Assembly (NCBI GenBank): GCA_947846985.1
Contig: CANTUZ010000025.1
Span: forward strand, 17,482,100-17,546,099
Direction: 5' to 3'
Source of the DNA: Fratercula arctica
Lineage: Eukaryota > Chordata > Aves > Charadriiformes > Alcidae
Length of the DNA: 64,000 nt
This document shows positions 33,070 through 42,668 of this stretch, piece by piece. How positions within the stretch are numbered: position 1 is the first letter of the stretch; every line of letters starts with the position of its first letter. The notes below the pieces were generated by a model that did not search any database, was not told the DNA's origin, and was given only the letters and a program-made list of their open reading frames with translations. The translations under genes and the position numbers were made by a program.

Positions 33070-34350
33070 ATGCATCAGTTGCTGTGGAAAACGACATCGC
33101 GTTCTTCGTGTGAATTAGCAGGGAAATTAGGATGGCTGTTAGCTACTGGACTTAGAGCTCTTAATCGTGAAGTTGTTGCATTACGTAGTAAAGTGAGAGA
33201 GTTGGAAAAGGAATACAGGAGTTTACAGGATGAAAAGGTGATCGCGCAAGAAGTAATTACTGTTCAAGCAGAGCGGTGCCATGAGCTGCAGGAAAATGTA
33301 GACCGGTTGGTAGCGGGTATTGTTAATAAACAAAGGGAGAAACATGGGAAAAGTAAGCTTTCCATTTCCCAAGTTCGTGCTCTCACCACAAAATGGTCAT
33401 GGGATCCCAAGGAATGGGATGAAAATATTTGGAGTGAACCCTCAGACTCTGAGACTGAGTTTGAATTTGATGTGGACTTACAAAGCAGTGAGGTGGTGGT
33501 AGCACGACCCCTCATTCAAATGAGGGGGGAGCAGGAATGAGCAGACAGGGGAGTGCAGATCGTGCGTACTGATACTCTGAAAGAGTTAAGGGAATTTTTA
33601 GAGATCTATCAGCAAAAGAGTGGGGAAGGTATACTGGCATGGATTCTGCCAGCTTGGGATAGTGGAGCTGCATCTATCCATTTATCAGAGAGTGAAAAAG
33701 ATTTATTAAGCTCTATCCCCATTCGTGATCAGATTTGAGGATATGCTCAGCTGCAAAATGTCAGAGGTCCTGACGGGCAAGACATTATTGCACCTGTGTT
33801 GTATCAGTGGTCATGTGCAGCAGTTTTAACAGCATATACAGAACTTGTTGAATTAGTGTCATCCCTCGGAAACTGGTGTACAACCAAGAAAGGTATTAAT
33901 TTGGTGCAGCAGGTGGGGATGGCTCATGTGTTGGTTACAGGATCCAGTCTGTACAGTGTAGCAGTGACGAGAAGTACCAAAATGCACTTTTTGAGAGGAG
34001 CGCCTGCCTCACTAAATCCCTTGCTATACCAGCAGTGACAAATGCTATGGGTACTGTAGGTGCCCTAGGAAATACCTTGAGGGAAACTCAGGCTGTGATT
34101 TTGGGACCATCTGTGTGGGTGGTGAATAAAGGAAAGCCGACAAAACAGAAAGCAGTTACAGCATGGGTGACAAGGAAACAAAAGCGGAATGATTTTGTAC
34201 AAGCTGTTATCCCACAATCAGAAATAGATGGGATTACAACATCAGAAATGTTTCCCCGGTGGCAAAAGTTAGCGTTTACACAAAAAAGCCGACCGCCCCC
34301 AGCTCCACCACCAACTCCGCGCCCCACCTCCACCCTGCCTGACACCTCAA
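33070..34350 (+). pseudogene. gag: Element C gag, broken by three TGA codons and a frameshift
   Basis: One frame continues from 33070 through in-frame TGA codons at 33538, 33736 and 34036, then shifts near 34030 to the 34035 frame. The N-terminal part (about residues 25-95) is a heptad-rich coiled coil (ALRSKVRELEKEYRSLQDEK). It is followed by an acidic segment around 33430-33480. The middle (33553-34030) is a Leu/Trp-rich capsid-like domain without a recognisable major homology region. The end is proline-rich (PPPAPPPTPRP). No zinc knuckle is visible. All three stops are TGA, consistent with CpG decay of CGA. Confidence 0.6.
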
Positions 34351-34359
34351 TGCAAGACA

Positions 34360-34886
34360 TGACCCGGCAACAAAAGCAATATACTTTACAAGTATTGCCT
34401 CAGGGATACAAACACAGTCCCTCCATTTGCCACCTAATGATAGCAACTGATTTAGCAGTATGGTCAGGTACTGCTACTGTTTACTATTATATTGATGATC
34501 TATTGATTATGGCAGAGTCACAACAAGAAAGTGAAGCAGCTGCTGAATTGCTGAAAGCGCATTTGCAGGACCGAGGCCAGGCAATTAATCCAAAGAAAAT
34601 ACAGGGCCCTAGTACTACTGTACAATTTTGGGGAATAGTTTGGCATGGACAGATTAGAGAAATATCAAATCAGGTACAGCAAACAGTCTAGTGATTTCTT
34701 TTACCAATAGCAGTAAAACAGTTACAGTCCTTTTGGGGACTTTTAGGGTATTGGAGGACTTTTATCCCGCATTTAGTGACATTAATGTGCCTTCTGCAGA
34801 AATTAACTAGGAAGAAAATTGTCTGGCAGGGGACCAAGCAGCAACAAGAAACCTTTGATGACTGCAAAAATGCTTTGATTGAGCAG
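34360..34886 (+). pseudogene. pol: Element C reverse transcriptase, C-terminal part
   Basis: LPQGYKHSPSICH and the catalytic YIDD (34487-34498) are present. Gag's proline-rich end runs straight into this segment, so protease and the fingers and first palm strand were deleted. The frame ends at 34691 and thumb-like sequence (LQSFWGLLGYWRTFIPHL) continues in another frame to the insertion of element A. Confidence 0.8.
34882..34886. repeat. TSD of element A, left copy (AGCAG)
   Basis: The corresponding right copy at 41017-41021 reads AGCAT, four of five identical. Confidence 0.55.
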
Positions 34887-35216
34887 TGTCCTGGTTCCGG
34901 CGGGGACAGGGTTAAGTATTCCATGCCATGTGAGCCACGCCCACCCTGAGATTAAAAGGAGGGAGGGGAAAGGCAACTGGGTTTGGAGCAGGCTGGGCTG
35001 TCCTGGGTCTGGACTGGTGGGGAGGGGTGGTTCCGTAATTGCATTTGTATATTCCTCTGTCGGTGTTATTGTTTTCTTGTTCCCTTTGCTGTTCTGTTAA
35101 ACTGCCTTTGTCTCAACCCAAGAGTTTTGCCTTTTTCTTCTGATCCTTCCCGTACCGGGAAGGGCTGAGCGAGCGACACCTGGTTCTGTGTTGCTGTCTG
35201 AGGCCAAACCACCACA
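34887..35216 (+). repeat. 5' LTR of element A
   Basis: 330 bp, TGTCCTGG to ACCACCACA. A GATTAAAAGG TATA-like box lies near 34950. Confidence 0.9.
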
Positions 35217-35225
35217 GTCCTTTTT

Positions 35226-35243
35226 TGGCGCCCAACATGGGGC
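35226..35243 (+). promoter_or_regulatory. Primer-binding site, tRNA-Lys(1,2)-like with one mismatch
   Basis: TGGCGCCCAACATGGGGC, nine bases after the LTR. It matches the Lys-1,2 primer site except for A at the twelfth position, a change shared with element B. Confidence 0.75.
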
Positions 35244-35289
35244 TCGAAGGGTTGAGATAACGACAGAATCCAACTAGAGCTTGAAAAAA

Positions 35290-35964
35290 ATGAATTTGTT
35301 AGGTAAATAGTTACTGGTCACTATATTGCTTAGTTTGTTCTCATGGCTGTGTTATGTAAATTCCTATGTGTCTTATGCACTCCCTGTGATGATATTTGTT
35401 ACTTCTGGGAGGGGGATGAGGATTATCATTTTACTGTCCTGTGCAATATCGGCTTATGATACGATAACATCACTTCTTAGACGGTTATTTTGGGGTGTTT
35501 ATGTGGTATTGCTGTCCTGTCCGTACATTGGGCACCACCTCTCAGAATTCATTAATAATTACACCCAGTCTATGGGGGAAACAGGGGGGGACACTTTCTC
35601 CAGCTCTTTTGCCTCCCTTTTCTCCTTTGGGCCAGGTATGACAGCTTTTGAGAATCCTGAATATCCTTGGGATGCTCAAACCAGCATGTTCCTAGTGTTA
35701 TGTTTGCTGTATATGTTCTAGGTCTCGTTTAGGGTTAAACGACTATTTAAAACTACCACCCAGAGATCTGCTCTGAGGCTGGACAGTCAGGGGTGGCATG
35801 GCATGTGGGAGAACATGGGCAGGTACTTAGAGAACTTCTCACCTCCAATGGTCTGGGACTTCACCCCTGAACAATTACAGGACCCTGATAGAATAGTAGA
35901 ATATCTGAAGGGAAAATGCTGTGGCTATTCTAGAGAGGCACAACTCACCGCACTGTGCTGGGCC
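35290..35964 (+). pseudogene. Element A: multi-spanning membrane module at the start of the gag frame
   Basis: Reading from ATG 35290 (MNLLGK) the frame meets TAG at 35308-35310, then is open 35311-35718, TAG at 35719-35721, then open again to about 35964, where an extra C shifts it into the frame of the linker and Gag. The open part holds about five hydrophobic spans (near 35311-35365, 35366-35400, 35420-35470, 35490-35530, 35690-35730). Between the last two is a loop with an N-Y-T glycosylation sequon and an ENPEYPWD motif. A basic RVKRLFK stretch and a cytosolic-looking segment follow. Element B has CAG where A has the second TAG. Element D has a related module with NYT and LEYPWN at the same place. 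The function is unknown; I do not recognise a homologue. Confidence 0.7.
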
Positions 35965-36262
35965 CCTGGCTAGTGTCTACCAGGCACTGCTCAGTGCTAT
36001 GCAGCATCCTCAGAAGAAAGAGACAGAGACCAGACCAGCAGTCGCTACGGCTACCGCGACCCCTGTGGCAGTCACTGCAGCTACTCCAACCCCGGTGACA
36101 GCCACTGCTGCTGAACCAGGGAACCAACCTGTGCCAGTATCGGTTGCACCCATACAAAAGAAGAAGTACACAAAGAAATCAGTTTGCTTAGTAAGAGATG
36201 ACGATGAACCAGGGCCATCACAAGGACAGGAGGAAGAGGCAGAACCAGAGATAATTACCTGA
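35965..36262 (+). pseudogene. Element A: Ala/Thr/Pro-rich linker of the gag frame
   Basis: Repeats of ATATP/VTAATPTP character are followed by a basic patch (KKKYTKKS) and an acidic segment (DDDEPGPSQGQEEEAEPE). The frame ends at TGA 36260-36262, which in element D is CGA, and then continues open into Gag. Element B carries two more 30-bp units of this linker. Confidence 0.75.
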
Positions 36263-37222
36263 TCCCTATCCCTGAGTGAGCTGTGGGATATGCGAAAAGA
36301 TTTTAGCCGACTTTCAGGCGAGCACATTGTCACCTGGCTGCTTTGGTGTTGGGATAACGGGGCCAGTAGCCTGGAACTAGAGGGTAGGGAAGCCAGGCAG
36401 TTGGGATCCCTGTCTGGGGAAGGCGGCATTGACAAGGCCATTGGAAAGAAGACCCAAGCCCTCAGCCTCTGGAAACGACTCCTGTCAGGCGTGAGGGAGA
36501 GGTACCCCTTCAGTGAAGATGTTGTATGTCACCCAAGCAAGTGGACCACCATGGAAAGAGGTATCCAGTACCTGAGAGAATTAGCCGTGCAGGAGATGAT
36601 TTATTATGACTTGGACAACACAGACTTGCCCACGGACCCTGATGAGGTGCACTGCACAAGGCCCATGTGGGGGAAGTTTGTACGGAGTGCACCATCGTCA
36701 TATGCCAACTCACTGGCAGTAATGGAATGGAAGGGTGAAGAAGGACCAACGGTGGATGAGGTGGCTGGCCGGCTCTGGCGATATGAAGAAAGCCTCTCTT
36801 CCCCCCTTGTCTCAGCTGTGGAGAAACTGTCCCGGAAGGTCCAGCAACTTGAAGAGAATATATCCTACTCCCCACCTGTATGGGCCAGCATCTCAGCTAT
36901 TAGGAGCAGGCATTTCCCCACTCAAGAGAGAGAGTACAGGGGGTACACACCACGAGGCACCCTGTGGTTCTACCTGCGAGACCATGGAGAGGACATGAGG
37001 AAGTGGGATGGACAACCTACTTGGATCCTGCGGACACGGGCACAGGAGTTGCAAGGAAGGACAACCACAAAAGGAGATCCCTCCAGGAAAAGTGCCGCCC
37101 CAGTTTCCAGTGGGCAGTTCCCCAGACAGAGCAGAAGGCCTGATCTTGCTTCTGATCCTCTTGAAGGAACCTCCAAGTCATTTCTGCAAGAAGTGAGTAC
37201 CGGATACCATGACCAGTATTAG
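36263..37222 (+). CDS. gag: Element A: ERVL-type Gag core
   Basis: Open from after the TGA at 36260 to the UAG at 37220-37222. It starts with an L-S-E-L-W segment, then HIVTWLLWCWDNGA and LWKRLLSGVRERYPF, which are shared with elements B and D and characteristic of avian ERVL-like Gag. A coiled-coil region (SAVEKLSRKVQQLEENI) lies near 36815-36870. The C-terminus is basic and proline-poor, without a zinc knuckle. The start is uncertain because the frame continues upstream into the linker and membrane module; an internal ATG lies at 36290. The product would form the particle shell. Confidence 0.82.
   Translation, partial: SLSLSELWDMRKDFSRLSGEHIVTWLLWCWDNGASSLELEGREARQLGSLSGEGGIDKAIGKKTQALSLWKRLLSGVRERYPFSEDVVCHPSKWTTMERGIQYLRELAVQEMIYYDLDNTDLPTDPDEVHCTRPMWGKFVRSAPSSYANSLAVMEWKGEEGPTVDEVAGRLWRYEESLSSPLVSAVEKLSRKVQQLEENISYSPPVWASISAIRSRHFPTQEREYRGYTPRGTLWFYLRDHGEDMRKWDGQPTWILRTRAQELQGRTTTKGDPSRKSAAPVSSGQFPRQSRRPDLASDPLEGTSKSFLQEVSTGYHDQY
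37220..37222 (+). other. Element A gag-pol UAG
   Basis: gag and pol share one frame separated only by this TAG followed by AGG GGC CCT. B has the same codon; D has TAG GGG GGG CCT at the corresponding place. Conservation points to readthrough. Confidence 0.6.
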
Positions 37223-40200
37223 AGGGGCCCTGCCTCCAGCCAGGTGGAGGAAAGGGACAACTGGGTTTATTGGACAGTGTGGATTCGATGGCCTGGCACA
37301 TCAGACCCACAGGAGTATAAGGCTCTAGTGGACACAGGAGCACAGCGCACTCTGATACCATCAAGCTATAGAGGGGCAGAACCCATTTGTATTTCTGGGG
37401 TCACAGGGGGATCCCAAGAGTTGACTGTACTGGAGGCTGAAGTGAGCCTAACTGGGAATGAGTGGCAAAAGCATCCCATTGTGACTGGCCCAGATGCTCC
37501 ATGCATCCTTGGTATAGATTACCTCAGGAGAGGGTATTTTAAGGACCCAAAGGGGTATTGGTGGGCCTTTGGCATAGCTGCCTTGGAGACAGAGGAAGTT
37601 AAACAGTTGTCCACCTTGCCTGGTCTCTCGGAGGACTCTTCTGTTGTGGGGTTGTTGAGGGTCGAAGAACAGCAGGTGCCGATTGCTACCACAACGGTGC
37701 ATCGGCGGCAATATCGCACTAACCGAGACTCTCTGATTCCCATCCATAAGCTGATTCGTCAGCTAGAGGTTCAAGGAGTGATCAGCAAGACTCGCTCGCC
37801 TTTTAACAGTCCCATATGGCCGGTGCGAAAATCTAATGGAGAGTGGAGGCTAACTGTAGACTATCGTGGCCTGAATGAAGTCACGCCACCGCTGAGCGCT
37901 GCTGTGCCGGACATGCTAGAACTCCAGTATGAAGTGGAGTCCAAGGCAGCCAAGTGGTATGCCACGATTGGTATAGCGAATGCATTTTTCTCAGTCCCTT
38001 TGGCAGCAGAGTGCAGGCCACAGTTTGCTTTCACTTGGAGGGGCATCCAGTACACCTGGAATCGACTGCCCCAGGGGTGGAAACACAGCCCCACCATTTG
38101 CCATGGACTGATCCAGACTGCACTGGAACAGGGTGAAGCTCCAGAACATCTGCAGTACATTGATGACATCATCATATGGGGAAACACAGCTGAAGAAGTT
38201 TTTGAGAAAGGGGATAAAATAGTCCGAATCCTTCTGAAAGATGGTTTTGCCATAAAACGAAGTAAGGTCAAGGGACCTGCACAGGAGATCCAGTTCTTAG
38301 GAATAAAATGGCAAGATGGGCCTTTTCAGAGCCCAATGGATGTGATCAACAAAATAGCAGCTATGTCTCCACCAACTAGCAAAAAGGAAACACAAGCTTT
38401 CTTAGGCATTGTAGGTTTTTGGAGGATGCATATCCCAGATTACAGTCTGATTGTAAGCCCTCTGTATCAAGTAACCCGGAAGAAGAAGGATTTTAAATGG
38501 GGTCCTGAGCAACGACAAGCTTTTGAACAAATCAAACAGGAAACAGTCCATGCAGTGGCCCTGGGGCCAGTCCGGGCAGGACATGATGTTAAAAATGTGC
38601 TCTACACCACAGCCGGGGAGAATGGCCCTACCTGGAGCCTCTGGCAGAAGGCACCAGGGGAGACCCGAGGTCGACCCCTAGGGTTTTGGAGTCGGGGATA
38701 CAGAGGATCCGAAGCCCGCTACACTCCAACAGAAAAGGAGATATTGGCAGCATATGAAGGGGTTTGAGCTGCTTCGGAGGTGGTTGGTACAGAAGCACAG
38801 CTCCTCTTAGCACCTCGACTGCCGGTTCTGGGTTGGATGTTCAAAGAAAGGGTCCCCACCACACATCACGCAACTGATGCTACATGGAGTAAGTGGATTG
38901 CACTGATCACACAGCGAACTCGAATGGGAAACCCCAGTCGCCCAGGAATTCTGGAAGTGATCATGGACTGGCCAGAAGGCAAGGATTTTGGAATGTCACC
39001 AGAGGAGGAGGTGACGTGTGCGGAAGAGGCCCCACCATATAATAAACTGCCAGAAAATGAGAAGAAATATGCCCTGTTCACTGATGGGTCCTGCCGCATT
39101 GTGGGAAAGCATCGAAAGTGGAAGGCTGCTGTGTGGAGTCCTACACGACAAGTTGCAGAAGCCAGTGAAGGACAAGGTGAGTCGAGCCAGTTTGCAGAGG
39201 TGAAAGCCATTCAGCTGGCTTTGGACATTGCCGAGCGAGAAAAATGGCCAGTCCTTTATCTCTGCACTGACTCATGGATGGTGGCAAATGCTCTGTGGGG
39301 GTGGTTACAGCAGTGGAAGCAGGGCAACTGGCAGCGCAGAGGCAAACCCATCTGGGCTGCTGAACTATGGCAAGATATTGCTGCCCGGATAGAGAATCTG
39401 GTTGTGAAAGTACGCCACGTAGATGCCCACGTACCGAGGAATCGGGCCACGGAGGAACATCAGAACAACCAGCAGGTGGATCGGGCTGCTAGGATTGAAG
39501 TGGCTCAAGTGGATCTGGATTGGCAACATAAGGGTGAACTATTCATAGCTCGGTGGGCCCATGAGACCTCAGGCCATCAAGGAAGAGATGCGACATATAG
39601 ATGGGCTCGTGACCGAGGGGTGGACTTGACCATGGACACTATTGCACAGGTCATCCATGAATGTGAGACATGCGCTGCAATCAAGCAAGCCAAGCGTTTG
39701 AAGCCTCTGTGGTATGGAGGACGATGGTTGAAATATAAATATGGGGAGGCCTGGCAGATTGATTATATCACACTGCCACGAACCCGTCAAGGCAAGCGCT
39801 ATGTGCTCACAATGGTGGAAGCAACCACTGGATGGCTGGAAACATACCCTGTGCCCCATGCCACTGCCCGGAACGCTATCCTGGGCCTTGAAAAGCAAGT
39901 CCTGTGGCGACATGGTACCCCAGAGAGAATTGAGTCGGACAACGGGACTCATTTCCGAAACAGCCTCATAGACACCTGGGCCAAAGAGCATGGTATTGAG
40001 TGGGTATATCACATCCCCTATCATGCACCAGCCTCTGGGAAGATAGAACGGTACAATGGACTGTTAAAAACTACCCTGAGAGCAATGGGTGGTGGGACCT
40101 TAAAACATTGGGATGCACATTTAGCAAAGGCTACCTGGCTAGTTAATACCAGGGGATCTACCAATCGGGCTGGCCCTGCCCAATCAAAACTTCTACATAC

Positions 40201-40408
40201 CGTAGAAGGGGATAAGGTCCCCGTAGTGCCCATGAAGAATATGTTAGGGAAGACAGTCTGGGTTAGCCCTGCCTCAGGCAAAGGCAAACCCATCCATGGG
40301 ATTGCTTTTGCCCAAGGACCTGGGTGCACTTGGTGGGTAATGCGGAAGGATGGGGAAGTCCAATGTGTACCTCATGGGGACTTGATTTTGGGTGAGAATA
40401 GCCAATGA
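37223..40408 (+). pseudogene. pol: Element A: pro-pol, one internal TGA
   Basis: Protease DTGA lies at about 37331-37342. RT is open with LPQGWKHSPTICH and the catalytic YIDD (38155-38166). The frame is cut by TGA at 38765-38767, within the AAYEGV segment before RNase H, and resumes in the same frame to 40408. RNase H has FTDGSCRIVG near 39075 and the LCTDSW motif near 39265. Integrase has H-H-C-C (about 39560-39675), then catalytic Asp in QIDYITLP (about 39760), Asp in ESDNGTHF (about 39935) and Glu in SGKIERYNG (about 40045). Element B shares the TGA, so it predates the two insertions. Otherwise about 1,060 codons are uninterrupted, indicating a young copy. Confidence 0.92.
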
Positions 40409-40692
40409 ATCCAATCGTGTGTTACACTGTCACTGTATGTCCTCGTTAGTATAATTGCTATCAGCTGTACTGCAGTAAGAATCACCCAAATTAAGGACAG
40501 ATGGACTTTGATGAAGAATTGAGTAAAGCAAAGTGGTGATGGGATCAGAGCTGATGCCCAGCAACTTCCTCAAGATCTGCATCTTCGGCCCATGGACTGT
40601 GTGCATGAGCTACGCCGGGTACACCAGTCACATGTTCCGAAAACTGTAAGATCTGGGCGTGGCAAAAATGGTATGGAATAAGGGGTGGATAA
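40409..40692 (+). other. Element A 3' untranslated region with polypurine stretch
   Basis: No env. A purine-rich GGAATAAGGGGTGGATAA run directly precedes the 3' LTR and is the likely plus-strand primer. Confidence 0.7.
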
Positions 40693-41016
40693 TGTCCTGG
40701 TTCCGGCGGGGGCAGGGTTAAATATTCCATGCCATGTGAGCCACGCCCACCCTGATATTAAAAGGAGGGAGGGGGCAGGCAGTCAGGTTGGGAGCAGGCT
40801 GGTGCATCCTGGGTCTGGACCAGCGGCGGTTCCCTAATTGCGTTTGTGTATTGATCTTGTTTGTGTTATTTTTTTCTTGTTCCCTTTGCTGTTCTGTTAA
40901 ACTGCCTTTGTCTCAACCCAAGAGTTTTGCCTTTTTCTTCTGATCCTTCCAGTACCGGGAAGCGCTGAGCGAGCGACACGTGGTTCTTTGTTGCTGTTTG
41001 AGGGCAAACCACCAGA
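40693..41016 (+). repeat. 3' LTR of element A
   Basis: 324 bp, matching 34887-35216 with small indels. The terminal dinucleotide reads GA rather than CA. Confidence 0.88.
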
Positions 41017-41829
41017 AGCATGCACAATTATACACTCCTAAGCGAGGATATCCTTTTGAATTAGAAGTAACAATTTCAGATGATACAGTTTTGGGATTGT
41101 GGCAGATGACTAGGATGAAAAATCTGAAAGAACCTGGAGGATTTTGGTCCAAGGCATTACAAGGTTCCCAACTTCTCCTCTTACTTTACATCCTTTGTTA
41201 ATATCATATTCTTGAGTTCTTTTATTTCAGGTGTCCTCGACAAGTACCTCTGCCTTATCTAGAGGAGGTAGCATTGGAACAGTGTTATTGATATTGCGAG
41301 CCCAGTATCGAATTGAAGTCCAATCCGAAAAAGCACAAGCCACAGCTCCCCAATCTGTGTGGGCAGTTACCCTGCATCAGGTCATCAAACCTGGGGTAAT
41401 ATTGGCTGAAGGAGCTGGAGCAACAGGGTATGTATTACTGGAAAGTGATGACACTCCTCTATTCCTCCCCTATCACAGGTTGGCTCGCTGTGCTTTATAG
41501 TCTGGTACTAAAAGCACACATCCTGGATACATCTCTGCAAAAGCAACATGTAAATACTTGGATTTGTTTAGCATCTACTGTAACTAACTCATTTGCCTTT
41601 TATGTATTAAGGGAAGGTCAACAGCTGCAGATATTTAGATAACTTGTTTTCAGTGGTGCATCAACCCCAGCAGCTGTAGTACAGAATGATACTATGCTAA
41701 GTGATGTTTGATATTAATGTCTTTCGTTGCTATGTTTTCTGAGTAGGTAATGGCTGTATGCCAATGAATACTACAATATCAACTGAAGGTAGACTATTTC
41801 CTCCCCCGACACCAGAAATGCCGCTTCGA
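41017..41829 (+). pseudogene. Element C remainder: RNase H connection and unidentified ORF
   Basis: About 41040-41165 encodes a FELEVTISDDTVLGLWQM...GGFWSKALQGSQ segment typical of the RT-RNase H connection, continuing element C pol after the inserted element A. At 41231-41500 an 89-codon ORF (VTLHQVIKPGVILAEGAGATGYVLLESDDTP region) is of unknown identity. A TTTATTTCAG acceptor-like sequence lies just before it. No integrase is found. Confidence 0.5.
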
Positions 41830-42086
41830 CTGTGAAGGCATGTGTTGCCTCAACATAACTTATGAAACAGCCAGCATGGAGCATGACATTCAGCATTCTC
41901 TGGGACTTAACACACCAAATGACCCAAACTACTGGTAGTGCCTGCCTGTCTGAGCAGTTTAATCCCCTGGCAAGAGGAATAGGACACCTGATTCAAAGCA
42001 GTATTGTAGAGATATGTTTGGGTTTCTTTTTTTTTTTATATATGTTTATTGCATGCCTTTGTCAATTACTCTGTTATACTCCATGA
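41830..42086 (+). pseudogene. env: Element C: Env transmembrane-subunit remnant
   Basis: A CEGMCCLNIT cysteine cluster (about 41830-41860) is followed by a stretch with FNPLARGIGHLIQSS, a strongly hydrophobic span and a Cys-rich CLCQLLC end, as in retroviral TM proteins. A stop and a frame change separate the two. SU is missing. Confidence 0.55.
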
Positions 42087-42134
42087 GAGTAAATGAACCC
42101 CAGCAGAAGCGGTCTCCTGAGCGAGGGGGTGGAA

Positions 42135-42668
42135 TGTGGGAAAGCAAGGGAAGATCAGCGAGGAGGATTGTAAATACGCTCAAGGGACTCACACCTGGGG
42201 TACTGGAAAACACATATATCACACTAACTGTTATTCAGTCTCGGGTGCTTGCAAGGAAAACACTTGCACTTAGATAACATAAGTCTGTGATGGACTCAGG
42301 GACACCTTATCTAGCTGCTTGAGAATCCTGGCCTGTTGTGGAAGATCATCAAAGCACAGTGGGAAAACTATGCCTGTTTGAACCTTATAAATACCAACAA
42401 GAACAGGGAGTCCACACCCACTCTTGCTAACAAGGACTCTCTCTGCTGCCAAGGACTCTTGCTAAGGAGGACTCTCTCGCTGCCAAGGACTCTTGTGAAC
42501 AAGAACTCTCTCTTGCGCTGCGGTGCCCGCGGTCCCTGCTTGCATGCCTCTGCCTGGGTGCTGCTTTGGAGATTCCCTGGTCTGTGAGGTCTCGAGATTA
42601 AATTTGTTCTTTGCCTTTCATCCATGGTGTGTGGTTGTTCCTGCGTCCTGCCTGCATTGGCTCACACA
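42135..42668 (+). repeat. 3' LTR of element C
   Basis: 534 bp from TGTGGGAAAG to GCTCACACA, preceded by a GAGCGAGGGGGTGGAA polypurine tract. TATAAATA lies at 42386-42393. R/U5 contains a short array of imperfect repeats around CAAGGACTCTTG (42420-42510). Confidence 0.85.

Larger units (their letters stand above)
34887..41016 (+). mobile_element. Element A: ERVL-like provirus, complete with both LTRs, no env
   Basis: 5' LTR, Lys-type primer site, membrane-module plus Gag frame, UAG, pro-RT-RNase H-integrase, polypurine stretch, 3' LTR. It lacks env, as ERVL elements do. Element B (50266-56471) is a near-identical copy in inverted orientation. The main breaks are TAG at 35308 and 35719, a one-base insertion near 35963, TGA at 36260 and TGA at 38765; several are shared with B. 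The 3' LTR terminus is mutated (CA to GA). Confidence 0.93.
33064..42668 (+). mobile_element. Element C: truncated env-bearing ERV, split by element A
   Basis: Order: gag with a coiled coil (33070-34350), RT (34360-34886), then after the inserted element A at 34887-41016 the RNase H connection (from 41017), unidentified ORFs, an Env TM remnant (41830-42086) and a 3' LTR (42135-42668). No 5' LTR is seen; the CA-rich satellite lies directly upstream. Protease, the first part of RT and integrase are missing, so the element lost internal parts as well as its 5' end. Confidence 0.75.
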
